Source of the DNA: Candidatus Zixiibacteriota bacterium | Lineage (GTDB): Bacteria; Zixibacteria; MSB-5A5; UM-FILTER-46-8 | Direction: 5' to 3' | NCBI GenBank assembly: GCA_014730345.1 | Contig: WJIJ01000013.1 | Coordinates: 1-33,025, forward strand | Length of the DNA: 33,025 nucleotides | Shown: one piece after another, positions 17,531 through 26,987 of the stretch | Layout of the letters: every line of letters starts with the position of its first letter | How positions within the stretch are numbered: position 1 is the first letter of the stretch | Position numbers and translations under genes: made by a program | The notes under the pieces: model-generated | Told to the model about the DNA's origin: nothing | Seen by the model: the letters and a program-made list of their open reading frames with translations, nothing else | The model's database searches: none

Positions 17531-18037
17531 TTACAACCGTGCTACGTACGGCAGATTACGGTATTGTTGATTGTAATCCAAGCCGTATCCTACTACAAAT
17601 TGATCCGGGATATCGAATCCCGAATATTTAATTGGTACTTCTTTCTTCCTGCATTCTTTCTTATCCAACAGGACAACGAATTCCAGTGATGCCGGGTTCC
17701 TTGTGCCCAGGTTATCAAGTATATAAGTTGTGGTAACTCCGGTGTCGATTATATCTTCGACTATCAGCACATGCCTTTTTTCTATATTCATGGTCAGATC
17801 GGAATTAACGCGGACAACTCCCGAGCTGGAATCATTATCGTAACTGGCCAGGCTGAGGAAATCTATCTGGTGAGGGATGGATAATTTTCTTACCAGATCG
17901 GCAAGGAAAATGAAAGAACCCTTTAATACTCCAACGAGTATAGGATTTTTGCCCTCATAATCCCGGTTTATCTCTTCAGCGATTTCGGAAACCCGTTTAT
18001 CGATATCCTGTTTGCTAATTAAAACTTTGTTCTGCAT
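17531..18037 (-). CDS. hpt: Hypoxanthine phosphoribosyltransferase
   Basis: The enzyme of about 168 residues salvages hypoxanthine and guanine with PRPP to give IMP and GMP. The PRPP-binding loop [14 protein letters not shown] is intact, as are [13 protein letters not shown] near the N-terminus and the purine-recognition [18 protein letters not shown] at the C-terminus. I chose the ATG at 18037; a TTG two codons upstream (18043) is possible. Neither has a clear ribosome binding site. Both lie inside the end of tilS, so translation is probably coupled. Confidence 0.95.
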   Translation of the reverse strand: MQNKVLISKQDIDKRVSEIAEEINRDYEGKNPILVGVLKGSFIFLADLVRKLSIPHQIDFLSLASYDNDSSSGVVRVNSDLTMNIEKRHVLIVEDIIDTGVTTTYILDNLGTRNPASLEFVVLLDKKECRKKEVPIKYSGFDIPDQFVVGYGLDYNQQYRNLPYVARL

Positions 18038-19409
18038 ATTCAAATTTAACCGTATCCCGCGTGTCAGAGTCTATCTTAAATTCTTCGGATGTTCTCAATC
18101 CAATAAGCCATGCTATCCTGCCGCCGCTGGTTAGAACCAGGCAGGACGGCTTTAGCATAGAGTTAACGCCGTTTTCGGCAAGAAGGTCCATAATTTTTTT
18201 ATGTCCGTCCATGCCCAGGGGCTTAATTTTATCGCCCGGTTTTACAGTCCGTATCTCGAGATTTTTGCCCAGCTTGTCCTTATCGAAATAAGCTATATTT
18301 CTATTATCGTTCATGTATTCGAATTTCTTCGGTACAAATCCGATTATTCTGCTATTAATTGAAAAACCCAGTTCGCTATTGCTATAATTTCCCGGTACAG
18401 TTATTTTTTTTCGAAGATTAACTGATTTAAGCTTTCCGAAAACAACCCTGTTGCCGCTAATTTCCGCATAAGCTCCGGCATGAAAAATGGTTTTACCATT
18501 GCTCTGCCTCGCACACAAATTTAAAAAAGAATTAACTGATTGGTAATCAGGCGGATATGCTATTCCGGTAATTCCTTTTATTATCTCCCGGGTCAAATTC
18601 CTTTTTATTATATTATGATACCTCAACAATTTCTTTAAATCAAGAACAATTTTAGACTTATCCCGTTCGATTAACGATTTTTGAAGGGCCTTTTCGGTTT
18701 CGCCGTGAACAAAATCCTCGTATTCCGATGAAATTTTCGATAAACGCTCTATTGAATTATCGAAATTGGGGTTAAATTCCTTTTTGATTTCCGGGATTAG
18801 TTTATTACGTATGCGGTTTCTGGTATAAAGTGATTGAAGATTGGTTTTGTCCACCACATAAGCAATCCCCTCGCTTTTAAGCCAACCGGTAATTTCATCT
18901 TTAGAGAGGAAAAGCAATGGCCTGATGAAATTATCCCGAACCGGCTTTATACCGGACAGTCCGGAGATTCCTGAACCCCGGATAAAATTAAACAGAACGG
19001 TCTCGATATTGTCATCGCGGGTATGTCCTATCGCAATTTTTGTATATCTTTTCTTTTCGGCAATACTATAGAGGAAATTATAACGGCATTCCCGGGCCGC
19101 CTCTTCCAGGGTGAGGTCGTGCTTGTCAGCGTAAGCAGGTACGTCTATAGTTTTGCCATAAAAAGGAATCCTGTATTTCCGGGCAAAATCTTTGACGAAA
19201 GCCATATCTTTCCCCGCCTCGGAGCGTATTTTATGATTTAGATGGGCGAATCCAAGTTCTATTGCGGACACATCCATAAAACGCATTAATATAGAAGCAA
19301 GAGCAATGGAGTCAGGTCCGCCTGAACATGCTACAAGCACCTTTTCCCCATTAGCTATAAGTCTATTAGACTGGATATATTCTTGCACTCTGGTGATTAA
19401 ATCCGGCAT
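18015..19409 (-). CDS. tilS: tRNA(Ile)-lysidine synthetase
   Basis: The 464-residue enzyme changes the wobble cytidine of the tRNA-Ile CAU anticodon into lysidine. The N-terminal PP-loop ATPase has SGGPDS (about 30-35), HLNHKIRSEAGKD and IGHTRDDNIET. The C-terminal half carries the TilS substrate-binding and C-terminal domains, with IRTVKPGDKIKPLGMDGHKKI near 390-415. The length fits the two-C-domain form. It is the first gene of the overlapping block tilS-hpt-ftsH-folE-folP-cdaA-obg-dprA. The ATG at 19409 is preceded by AACAAGG. A 93-base gap separates it from the HD-GYP gene upstream. Confidence 0.95.
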   Translation of the reverse strand: MPDLITRVQEYIQSNRLIANGEKVLVACSGGPDSIALASILMRFMDVSAIELGFAHLNHKIRSEAGKDMAFVKDFARKYRIPFYGKTIDVPAYADKHDLTLEEAARECRYNFLYSIAEKKRYTKIAIGHTRDDNIETVLFNFIRGSGISGLSGIKPVRDNFIRPLLFLSKDEITGWLKSEGIAYVVDKTNLQSLYTRNRIRNKLIPEIKKEFNPNFDNSIERLSKISSEYEDFVHGETEKALQKSLIERDKSKIVLDLKKLLRYHNIIKRNLTREIIKGITGIAYPPDYQSVNSFLNLCARQSNGKTIFHAGAYAEISGNRVVFGKLKSVNLRKKITVPGNYSNSELGFSINSRIIGFVPKKFEYMNDNRNIAYFDKDKLGKNLEIRTVKPGDKIKPLGMDGHKKIMDLLAENGVNSMLKPSCLVLTSGGRIAWLIGLRTSEEFKIDSDTRDTVKFEYAEQSFN

Positions 19410-19502
19410 TCTGACCTTGTTAAATTCGTTTTAATCAATAGTTTTACGTAACTTTTGCCAATAATGTTCGAAAGCGGGGTTACTAAGGTCCGGAACGCGG
19501 AT

Positions 19503-20603
19503 TCAGCTTTGATCATTAAGCTCTTTTTGAAAGTAGTTTTCGAAAAACGGAAATATGCGCGGATCGAAAGCGGCACCCACCTCTTTTTTCATCAGTTCGA
19601 CCGCTTTATTGAACGGCATTGCCTTGCGATAATCCCGGTCGGAAGTTAGCGCGTCAAAAACATCGGCGATAGCCATAATACGAGCCCCCAGAGGGATTGA
19701 TTCGCCGGAAAGCTTTTGCGGATAACCGGAACCATCAAATTTTTCGTGATGAGAGCCGGCAATGAGAGGAATATCCTTAAATTTCCGCTCGAAATGCATC
19801 TTGGAAAGAATCTCCCGGGTTTTAGCGGCATGGGATTTCATCTCGAGGTATTCCTCATCGGTTAACTTCCCGGGTTTAGTTAAAACTACGTCTTTTATGC
19901 CTATTTTGCCATAATCATGCAAATATGCCGCTATGCGCAGTATTTCTATCTGGGCCTCGTCGAGACCCATCTCCCGAGCAATACCGCATGAGTACTCGGC
20001 GACTCGAGCGGTGTGACCGGCAGTGTAGGGATGTTTAGCATCGATGGTGGCGGCCAAAACCTCGACCATGGAATTGAAAGTCCGCTTTAACTCCTCATAT
20101 AAAAGGGAGTTTTCGAGAGCATTGCCGGCAAATCCTGAAAGGGCCGACAGCAATTGTTCATCATCCCTGCTGAAAACCCTATTTTTGCTGTTCAGTACCT
20201 GAAAAACCCCGATAATATCGCCATTTATATTTGTCATTGGACCGGCGAGAAGATTCTCGGTTTTATAACCGGTTGCCCTGTCGATATCCTTGTTGAACCG
20301 GTTGTCGGCATAGGCATCGGGGACATTGATTATCTCACCTGTCGCGGCAACCGCGCCGGCGATTCCTGTATCTGCCGGTATTTCAATGCGCCCCTCGCCC
20401 ATGGCGGCGCGGGTCCAGAGCTTGTTTTTGCCAGCATCAACAACGAAAATCGAGCACCTGTCGGCGTTCAGGATATCGGCGGTATGGTCGGCAATGAGAT
20501 TGAGCAGTACGTCGATGTTTAAAACCGAACTGAAGGCGCGGCCCACTTCCAAAATCAATTCCAAACGGTCGCCGAGACTTGGGATTTTAGTTTTCTCTAC
20601 CAT
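19503..20603 (-). CDS. GAF/HD-GYP cyclic-dinucleotide phosphodiesterase
   Basis: The 366-residue protein combines an N-terminal GAF sensor domain (about 25-168) with a C-terminal HD-GYP domain (about 175-360). The metal pair is seen in AAYLHDYGKIG (His229-Asp230). The signature HHEKFDGSGYP is at 285-295, followed by ARIMAIADVFDALTSDR. HD-GYP enzymes hydrolyse cyclic di-GMP, and some act on other cyclic dinucleotides. There is no membrane helix, so it is cytoplasmic and the GAF domain may bind a small ligand. It is the last gene of the operon and starts 17 bases inside the CorC-like gene. The ligand cannot be deduced. Confidence 0.92.
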   Translation of the reverse strand: MVEKTKIPSLGDRLELILEVGRAFSSVLNIDVLLNLIADHTADILNADRCSIFVVDAGKNKLWTRAAMGEGRIEIPADTGIAGAVAATGEIINVPDAYADNRFNKDIDRATGYKTENLLAGPMTNINGDIIGVFQVLNSKNRVFSRDDEQLLSALSGFAGNALENSLLYEELKRTFNSMVEVLAATIDAKHPYTAGHTARVAEYSCGIAREMGLDEAQIEILRIAAYLHDYGKIGIKDVVLTKPGKLTDEEYLEMKSHAAKTREILSKMHFERKFKDIPLIAGSHHEKFDGSGYPQKLSGESIPLGARIMAIADVFDALTSDRDYRKAMPFNKAVELMKKEVGAAFDPRIFPFFENYFQKELNDQS

Positions 20604-21477
20604 TGTGTCTTTTGCCAGAGGCTTTTTCCTTTTTCTCGATAATAAGTCGTATTGAAATTATCCGCTGACCAGTTATCTTATCGACGATAAATTTAAGGTT
20701 ATCCACCTGGACGGTCTGTCCTTCATCCGGAAGGCTCCCCACCTGGTCATATATAAAACCGCCGAGGGTTTCAAAGGATTCGCAGGGCAGATTGATTCCG
20801 GTTTTTCCAATAAGCTCTTCGATGCTCATATTGGCATTGACCAGGTATTGATTGTCCTTGATCTTTTCAATAGGCGGGAGTTCTTCATCGTATTCATCCT
20901 CGATCTCGCCCACGATTTCCTCGACAATATCTTCAATCGTTAGTATTCCAGCGGTTCCGCCATATTCGTCAATTATAACGCTGAAGTGAGATTTAAGCCT
21001 TTTCATGTCCCGAAGAAGTTCATCCACCTTTTTACTTTCGGGAAAGATAAGGGGTTTGCGTACAAGATCATGGAGGGCAATTTTGCCTTCGATCAGGTCA
21101 TCGTAATTAAGAAAAACATCTTTCACCAGTATTATACCTAAAATGTCGTCAATATCGTCATCAATGAGAGGGAACCGTGAATAACCTGTTTCGTTGACAA
21201 TTTCACGGATATCATCGACAGTATGATTTTCCTTGATAAAGGCAATATTGATGCGTGGAACCATGATCTCTCTGGCGATGGTATCTCCAAGTTCGAAGAT
21301 GGAGTGAATCATCTCGCGCTCATCTTCAGCGAGGTCAATATCCCCGGAACTCGACGCCCTCTCCAGGGTTTCCATCATCTCTTCTTCGATATTTTGAAGC
21401 TCTTCGTCGGTGTCGACTTTAGCGCCTAAAAGCTTGCGGTTGATATACTGAGTTACCCTTTTAAAGATACTGCTCAA
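20587..21477 (-). CDS. CorC/HlyC-like CBS-domain protein
   Basis: The 296-residue protein has a short charged N-terminus, a pair of CBS domains (about 70-190; REIMVPRINIAFI, GYSRFPLIDDDIDDILGII, HFSVIIDEYGGTAGILTIED) and a C-terminal CorC_HlyC transporter-associated domain (about 205-285; LPCESFETLGGFIYDQVG). It has no membrane segment, as in E. coli CorC/YbeX, which is linked to magnesium/cobalt efflux and, with YbeY, to ribosome and RNA quality. The start is TTG at 21477 with AGGA upstream, 2 bases after the ybeY stop. CBS domains often bind adenine nucleotides. Confidence 0.9.
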   Translation of the reverse strand: MSSIFKRVTQYINRKLLGAKVDTDEELQNIEEEMMETLERASSSGDIDLAEDEREMIHSIFELGDTIAREIMVPRINIAFIKENHTVDDIREIVNETGYSRFPLIDDDIDDILGIILVKDVFLNYDDLIEGKIALHDLVRKPLIFPESKKVDELLRDMKRLKSHFSVIIDEYGGTAGILTIEDIVEEIVGEIEDEYDEELPPIEKIKDNQYLVNANMSIEELIGKTGINLPCESFETLGGFIYDQVGSLPDEGQTVQVDNLKFIVDKITGQRIISIRLIIEKKEKASGKRHNGREN

Positions 21478-21479
21478 CT

Positions 21480-21905
21480 TTATCCTACCATTTTTAAATA
21501 GCGTTCCTGTTTTTCGAACATTTTATTATTATCATCGGCATTTTCATGGTCATATCCAAAAAGATGCAATAATCCATGTATAATGAGCCTTTTAACCTCG
21601 GTTTTAATGGAAATACCCAATTCATTGGCCTGTGAACGCGCCTGGGGCAGGCTGATATAAATTTCGCCAAGTAAATCGTCGTCCATGTTAAAGGAAATCA
21701 CATCGGTAACCGAATCAATCCCAAAATACTCCTTTTTCAATTTACGTATTTGTTTATTATCAGTAAAGATAATATTGACATTAATTGGGGAAAATTTTTC
21801 AAGTTTAAAAATACGCTTTACTATACGGCGCACTTCCTTTTTGGTAATTTTATAGCTTTTATCCTGAAGAAAGACCTGGATACTGGATTCAGCGCCGGTT
21901 GGCAT
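21480..21905 (-). CDS. ybeY: Endoribonuclease YbeY
   Basis: The 141-residue metalloprotein matures 16S rRNA and takes part in ribosome quality control. The zinc motif HGLLHLFGYDH (three histidines, about residues 109-119) is intact, and LNxxYRxxxxxTDVLSF-like conservation appears as KEYFGIDSVTDVISF. The length is slightly short but complete. The ATG overlaps the stop codon of the upstream HD gene by one base (TGATG), so coupling is likely. The order phoH, HD phosphodiesterase, ybeY, corC is a common bacterial arrangement and supports each assignment. Confidence 0.95.
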   Translation of the reverse strand: MPTGAESSIQVFLQDKSYKITKKEVRRIVKRIFKLEKFSPINVNIIFTDNKQIRKLKKEYFGIDSVTDVISFNMDDDLLGEIYISLPQARSQANELGISIKTEVKRLIIHGLLHLFGYDHENADDNNKMFEKQERYLKMVG

Positions 21906-24124
21906 CAGATCGCGATCTCCTCCTTTTCAGGGTACTCAATTCTCCTATGGAAAATAGCGGAGAGTATGTATACAAAGCTGTCCTCTATCTTGCTTATATC
22001 CCTTAAAGTTAAATTAGAATCGTCCAACTGGCTTGTTTCGATCTTTTCGTGGATAATTTTCTTTACCAGGCTCCTTATGCGAGCGGGTTTGGGATCTTCG
22101 AGGGTTCTCGAAGCGGCTTCCACAGAATCGGCGAGCATAACAATCGCGGATTCCCGGAAATTTGGTTTGGGGCCGGGGTATCGGAAAGATGACGCTTCTT
22201 CCTCGCGGGCACCCATATCCAATGCCTTTTGATAGAAAAAGCTCATTACGGAATCGCCATGATGTTGCTCGATGAAGTCGATTATGACCTGCGGCAAACC
22301 GGCGGCCCTGGCCATCTCTCGGCCTTCCTTCACATGGGATTCGAGGATGAGCGCGCTCATGGATGGAGTCAGTTTTTCATGCTTGTTCTTGGCTCCCATC
22401 TGGTTTTCGACGAAATATTCCGCTTTAAGGGCTTTGCCAATATCATGGTAATATGCTCCGACCCGAGCCAGAAGGGAGTTAGCGCCTATACTTTTAGCGG
22501 CTTCCTCCGCGAGGGTACCCATAATTACCGAGTGATGATATGTACCGGGGGCTTCCAGGGAAAGGCGTTTCAACAAAGGCCGGTTGAGATCTGAAAGCTC
22601 AAGCAGGGTGATATCGGTGGTTATCCTGAAAACGGTTTCAAACAAAGGCAAAAGCGCGATAGCCAGCAACGGAGATATAAATCCGTTGAAACCGGCATAA
22701 CCAACCATTTCCAGTATTTTCTCAGCCGGCTGTAGTTTCAAAGACTCCACGAGATATACCGAGATGAGATAAGCGCCAACCGTGTAAATAATCGGCCGGT
22801 AGAAGTCCGTACGGTGCCGGACCTTTCGTACGCTGTAGGAGCCGACTGTTCCGGCGATAATCGAGATAAACATTATGGAAAAGTCGAAATTCCTTAATAT
22901 CCCTACCAGTATAGAGACAACAAACGTAATTAAAAGACCAACTTCCACATCGAATAAAATCGTCAAAATCATCGCCGACAGGGCGACCGGGATAAGGTAT
23001 GGAGGCAGGTTCCATTGAACATCAATCAGGTAGGTTATGAGCACCATAAAGACAAAAATCACTCCAACCAGCAACATCTTCAAATCGGAATAGTAAATAT
23101 CCTTGCGGAAATAGCGCATAAAAGCGGCGATAAATCCAATGAGAAACGAGATAAAGACAAATCTTGCAATTATAGGAAGCCATCTTGCCGTCGCCCTTTC
23201 GCTTCCTTCTTCAGAACCCTGAATACTCGCCAGGGAACGAAGTTTTTCGACATGGGCCTGGTTGACACGTTCATGTTTTTTGATTATCCGCTCATCCTTA
23301 AGGACTATACCCTTGTAAGGAGAGATATCAGCCAGAGCCGCTTCTTTCGCCTGCTCGGTCAGGTCGAGGTTGAATTTTAAGTTAGGACGTATCAGGAATT
23401 CAAAGACAGAAGTCAAAGCTTCGGCGACATTCTCCTTGTCGGTCGATTCGGTGAACTTTGTTTCGGCGAGATTGATAATCGAAGGAATATCGTTCACCTG
23501 CGTGCGCGGAACGGTGATATTGGAACCGTCCTTGACAATAGTAACCAGCCTGTTTCCGGCGAGAGGCACGTTCCGGAGGTTATCTACAACACCGGTCTCC
23601 ATCAGATTGGACACTAACTCCTTGACTACCGGTTTCTGCTGTTTGACAATTCCCTTGTTTGCCAGGAGGCGGGCCTGGTCAGGGGTTAGCCCCGAATATA
23701 TTGATACAAAGGTTTCCATGGAACGGGGAGTCCTGCGCCCGGAACTCAATTCCTCGAGGTCCTCGAAAAATTTATCGAAGGATTCGATGACTTCATCAGT
23801 AATCCCACTATCATAAACAAGGAATGGAGACAGACGATTGAGTTCATCCTGTCGTTCGCGTTCCATTTCCTCGTCGGTTTTTAGAATGTAGAAATCTATA
23901 GGGGCGATTATATCCTCGGTGGCGATTTCGCCCAGTTTAGGGGCTTCCAAGCGCACGTAGAGCGAATCGGAAGGAAACAGGATTGTGGTTCCAGCGGCTA
24001 TTACGAAAGCCGCGATAAGTTTATAATAGGTTCTTTGGAGAAAACCCTTAACCGCCTTGCCGCTTTCCTCCAGCCTGAAACCATTGGATGATTTACGTAA
24101 ATGACGTCCCTTTTTCCGGTTCAT
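21905..24124 (-). CDS. 7TM-HD (PgpH-type) cyclic di-AMP phosphodiesterase
   Basis: The 739-residue membrane protein has one N-terminal helix (about 33-50) and a large extracytoplasmic domain (to about 310) of the 7TMR-HDED type. A bundle of about seven helices spans roughly 313-497, and a cytoplasmic HD domain follows. Metal ligands are visible in GTYHHS (527-532), YYHDIGK (558-564) and EQHHGDS (619-625). PgpH of Listeria, with this architecture, hydrolyses cyclic di-AMP to pApA. Because CdaA is encoded at 13319-14089, a c-di-AMP role is the best inference. It starts with ATG 5 bases after phoH. Confidence 0.9.
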   Translation of the reverse strand: MNRKKGRHLRKSSNGFRLEESGKAVKGFLQRTYYKLIAAFVIAAGTTILFPSDSLYVRLEAPKLGEIATEDIIAPIDFYILKTDEEMERERQDELNRLSPFLVYDSGITDEVIESFDKFFEDLEELSSGRRTPRSMETFVSIYSGLTPDQARLLANKGIVKQQKPVVKELVSNLMETGVVDNLRNVPLAGNRLVTIVKDGSNITVPRTQVNDIPSIINLAETKFTESTDKENVAEALTSVFEFLIRPNLKFNLDLTEQAKEAALADISPYKGIVLKDERIIKKHERVNQAHVEKLRSLASIQGSEEGSERATARWLPIIARFVFISFLIGFIAAFMRYFRKDIYYSDLKMLLVGVIFVFMVLITYLIDVQWNLPPYLIPVALSAMILTILFDVEVGLLITFVVSILVGILRNFDFSIMFISIIAGTVGSYSVRKVRHRTDFYRPIIYTVGAYLISVYLVESLKLQPAEKILEMVGYAGFNGFISPLLAIALLPLFETVFRITTDITLLELSDLNRPLLKRLSLEAPGTYHHSVIMGTLAEEAAKSIGANSLLARVGAYYHDIGKALKAEYFVENQMGAKNKHEKLTPSMSALILESHVKEGREMARAAGLPQVIIDFIEQHHGDSVMSFFYQKALDMGAREEEASSFRYPGPKPNFRESAIVMLADSVEAASRTLEDPKPARIRSLVKKIIHEKIETSQLDDSNLTLRDISKIEDSFVYILSAIFHRRIEYPEKEEIAI

Positions 24125-24129
24125 ACTGA

Positions 24130-25092
24130 TTACTTATCTTTCCTTGCGTCCCTGCGCTCTTTTTTCATTTCATGCTTTTCATAAGCTTTTATGATATTCT
24201 GTACCAACCGATGACGAACAACGTCCTTTTCGCTCATATGAATGAATGCTATACCCTTAATGTTTCCCAGAATTTTCTTGGCGTTAAGCAGTCCGGATGT
24301 TTTTGGCTTCTGGAGGTCGATCTGGGTAACATCGCCGGTAATGACCGCCTTGGAATGTTCACCGAGCCTGGTAAGGAACATCTTCATCTGTGCTGTAGTA
24401 GTATTTTGTGCTTCATCAAGTATTACAAAAGACCTGTTCAAAGTCCGTCCGCGCATGAAGGCAAGCGGGGCGATTTCTATAAGCCCCGTCTCCATTAATT
24501 TGCTGATTTTCTCGCCGGCTATCATATCGTGCAGTGAATCATACAGGGGTTTAAGGTACGGGTCCACTTTAGCCCGAATATCTCCGGGAAGGTACCCGAG
24601 AGATTCGCCCGCTTCTACCGCCGGCCGTACCAGGACAATCCTGTTGACTATTTTCTTTTTGAAATACGCCACCGCTTTGGCCACGGCCAGGTATGTCTTA
24701 CCGGTGCCCGCCGGTCCGATGGAAAATACGATATCATGATTTTCGATGAGGTCAACGTATTTTTTCTGGCCTACGGTTTTGGGTTTAATCTCCTGCCGGG
24801 TAGCAACGCTGGTTATTACTCCTTCGCTTCCTATAGTTTCATAAGGTGATTTCTGCCCTTCCTTGACCATGGAAATCGAGTAAAATACATACTGTTCGTT
24901 CAACTCGCCTTTGTCTTCAATATAGCTTCCGAGGTCGATAATAACGGATTTAGCCCGTTCAACATTGTCGTTGGAACCAACGATTTGCAGAAGATCGCCC
25001 CTGGATATAACCCTTACATCGAGTTCGCGCTCAATTATAGCGATGAACGAATGTTTCAATCCTACCAATGCCCGCAGGTCTATATTGCCCAC
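24130..25092 (-). CDS. PhoH-family ATPase (YbeZ-like)
   Basis: The protein of at least 320 residues has a short N-terminal KH-like region and a P-loop ATPase domain. Walker A is GPAGTGKT (126-133), followed by VLVRPAVEAGESLGYLPGD, and Walker B is FVILDEAQN (222-230), then ITGDVTQIDL. E. coli YbeZ is an NTPase that interacts with YbeY in RNA metabolism. The GTG start shown lacks a ribosome binding site. A strong GGAGG lies at 25133-25137 and is followed by an in-frame ATT at 25128. Starting there adds 12 residues and brings the N-terminus to the usual length. True start uncertain. Confidence 0.92.
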   Translation of the reverse strand: MGNIDLRALVGLKHSFIAIIERELDVRVISRGDLLQIVGSNDNVERAKSVIIDLGSYIEDKGELNEQYVFYSISMVKEGQKSPYETIGSEGVITSVATRQEIKPKTVGQKKYVDLIENHDIVFSIGPAGTGKTYLAVAKAVAYFKKKIVNRIVLVRPAVEAGESLGYLPGDIRAKVDPYLKPLYDSLHDMIAGEKISKLMETGLIEIAPLAFMRGRTLNRSFVILDEAQNTTTAQMKMFLTRLGEHSKAVITGDVTQIDLQKPKTSGLLNAKKILGNIKGIAFIHMSEKDVVRHRLVQNIIKAYEKHEMKKERRDARKDK

Positions 25093-25140
25093 GTCAACAT
25101 TAGCGGTAATTATATGTTCGTTATTAATAGAACCTCCGTC

Positions 25141-26961
25141 CTATTCATCCACTATTTTTAAACCTAATTCTTTCAACTGCCCGGCATCGATCTCCGACGG
25201 TGACTGGTCCATAAGCGACTGCGCCGCCGTTGTTTTCGGGAACGCGATAACATCGCGAATCGAATCCGAGCCGGTCATTATAGCAATTATTCTATCGAGT
25301 CCCGGGGCGATACCGGCGTGCGGCGGCGCTCCGTACTCGAGAGCTTCCAATAAAAAACCAAACATTTTATCGGCACGTTCCCTGGATATCCCCATCGCTT
25401 CGAGGATTTTCTCCTGGATTTCCCGCCGATGGTTCCTTATACCTCCGGAAGCTATCTCGGTTCCGTTTAATACCAGGTCATACTGGTATGCCCGGATATT
25501 CTCCCATGGATGGCCGGGCGACCCCGGTTTTATTCCGGTAGAAAATCCCTCATCCAACAGGTGAATATCTTCCTCGTAAGGAGCCGTTACTATGTTATGC
25601 ATGGCATCGTAACGGTTTTGGTCGGCATTGAACTCGAAAAGTGGAAATGTATGTATCCAAAGAAACGCCCACTTGCGGTCCATGACGACATTATATTTGT
25701 TTGCTATGGTCCTTCGCAGGGAATCGAGAACAGCGCATGTATTCAAAAAGTTATCGGCGGCGAAAAAGGCAATGTCTCCGTTTTTCAACTTGAGTAGTTC
25801 GGATAGAGAACTAATTTCGCCTTCACTCAGGAATTTCGCTATCGGCGAGCGAATACCGTCATCGGTGAGGGCGATATAGGCAAGCCCCTTAGCTCCAGCT
25901 TTCTTGGCCACGGTTTCAAGTTCGGAAATTTCTTTGCGGCTGAGTGAAGCACCGCCCTCGTATTTAATAGCGCGCACCTTGCCGCCGTTTTTCACGGTTT
26001 GGGCAAAAACTTTAAACTCGGAACCGGCGACAATCCCGCTTACATCGGAAATTTCCATCCCGTAACGGATATCGGGTTTATCGCAGCCGAACCTTTCCAT
26101 AGCTTCATTATACGACATTCTTAAAAAGGGGGTTTCGATTTGTTCATCGAGAACTCTTTTGAACATGTGAACCATTACGCCTTCGGCAACCGACCAGACA
26201 TCCTCCTGGGATGCGAATGACATCTCCATATCAATCTGGGTATGCTCCGGCTGGCGGTCGCTACGGAGGTCTTCATCGCGCAGACATCTGGCGAGTTGGA
26301 AATATTTATCGAAACCGGCAACCATCAAAATCTGCTTGAACAATTGCGGAGATTGAGGCAGCGCGAAAAATTTTCCGCGATTATTGCGGGAAGGAACTAC
26401 ATAATCCCGGGCACCTTCGGGCGTGGAACGAATCAACATAGGGGTTTCAATCTCCACGAATCCCTGCGAGTCGAGGTATTCCCGGGCGGCCATTGCGGCT
26501 TTATGACGTAATAGCAATTTATCGCGCAAAATAGGGCGCCGCAAATCAAGGTAACGGTACCTTAATCTTAAATCCTCGGAAGCGTCTACGTCGTCTTCAA
26601 CTAAAAACGGCGGCGTTTTAGATGGACTCAGTACCTCGAATTTATCAACTATTACTTCAATATCTCCCGTGGGAAGCTCTTTATTCTGCTGGCCTTCCGG
26701 ACGTTTGGAAACTGTTCCGGAAGCGGCCATCACGAATTCGTACCGGAGTTTGGACGCTTGTTTCATTAAATCTTCGGAAAGAACTTCGGGATTGAAAACG
26801 ACCTGGGTAATTCCATAACGGTCGCGCAAGTCGATAAATATGAGTCCTCCGTGGTCGCGCCATGAGTTAACCCAGCCGTTTAATATTACTTTTTCCCCTT
26901 CGTTTTCGGCGCGAAGTTGTCCGCAGTTATGAGTTCGCTTAAATTTAGTAAAATCAGTCAA
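25141..26961 (-). CDS. aspS: Aspartyl-tRNA synthetase
   Basis: The 606-residue class II synthetase charges tRNA-Asp and is of bacterial type. It has an N-terminal OB anticodon-binding domain (about 1-110), the catalytic core with motif 2 FDKYFQLARCLRDEDLR and motif 3 GLDRIIAIMTGSDSIRDV, and the bacterial GAD insertion (about 290-420). Residues His37 (WRDHGG) and Gly90 (RPEGQQ) fall where non-discriminating bacterial AspRS have His and Gly, suggesting that it may also charge tRNA-Asn for later amidation. The start is TTG at 26961 with AGGTG upstream. It follows hisS by 26 bases. Confidence 0.96.
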   Translation of the reverse strand: MTDFTKFKRTHNCGQLRAENEGEKVILNGWVNSWRDHGGLIFIDLRDRYGITQVVFNPEVLSEDLMKQASKLRYEFVMAASGTVSKRPEGQQNKELPTGDIEVIVDKFEVLSPSKTPPFLVEDDVDASEDLRLRYRYLDLRRPILRDKLLLRHKAAMAAREYLDSQGFVEIETPMLIRSTPEGARDYVVPSRNNRGKFFALPQSPQLFKQILMVAGFDKYFQLARCLRDEDLRSDRQPEHTQIDMEMSFASQEDVWSVAEGVMVHMFKRVLDEQIETPFLRMSYNEAMERFGCDKPDIRYGMEISDVSGIVAGSEFKVFAQTVKNGGKVRAIKYEGGASLSRKEISELETVAKKAGAKGLAYIALTDDGIRSPIAKFLSEGEISSLSELLKLKNGDIAFFAADNFLNTCAVLDSLRRTIANKYNVVMDRKWAFLWIHTFPLFEFNADQNRYDAMHNIVTAPYEEDIHLLDEGFSTGIKPGSPGHPWENIRAYQYDLVLNGTEIASGGIRNHRREIQEKILEAMGISRERADKMFGFLLEALEYGAPPHAGIAPGLDRIIAIMTGSDSIRDVIAFPKTTAAQSLMDQSPSEIDAGQLKELGLKIVDE

Positions 26962-26987
26962 TTTTCACCTTTCGATGTGGCCGTTAT

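Noticed and set aside
19410-19502. Gap before tilS considered for a transfer RNA or promoter
   Set aside because: No cloverleaf with a T-arm GTTCGA motif. TTGGCA is present but no good -10 box at the proper distance.
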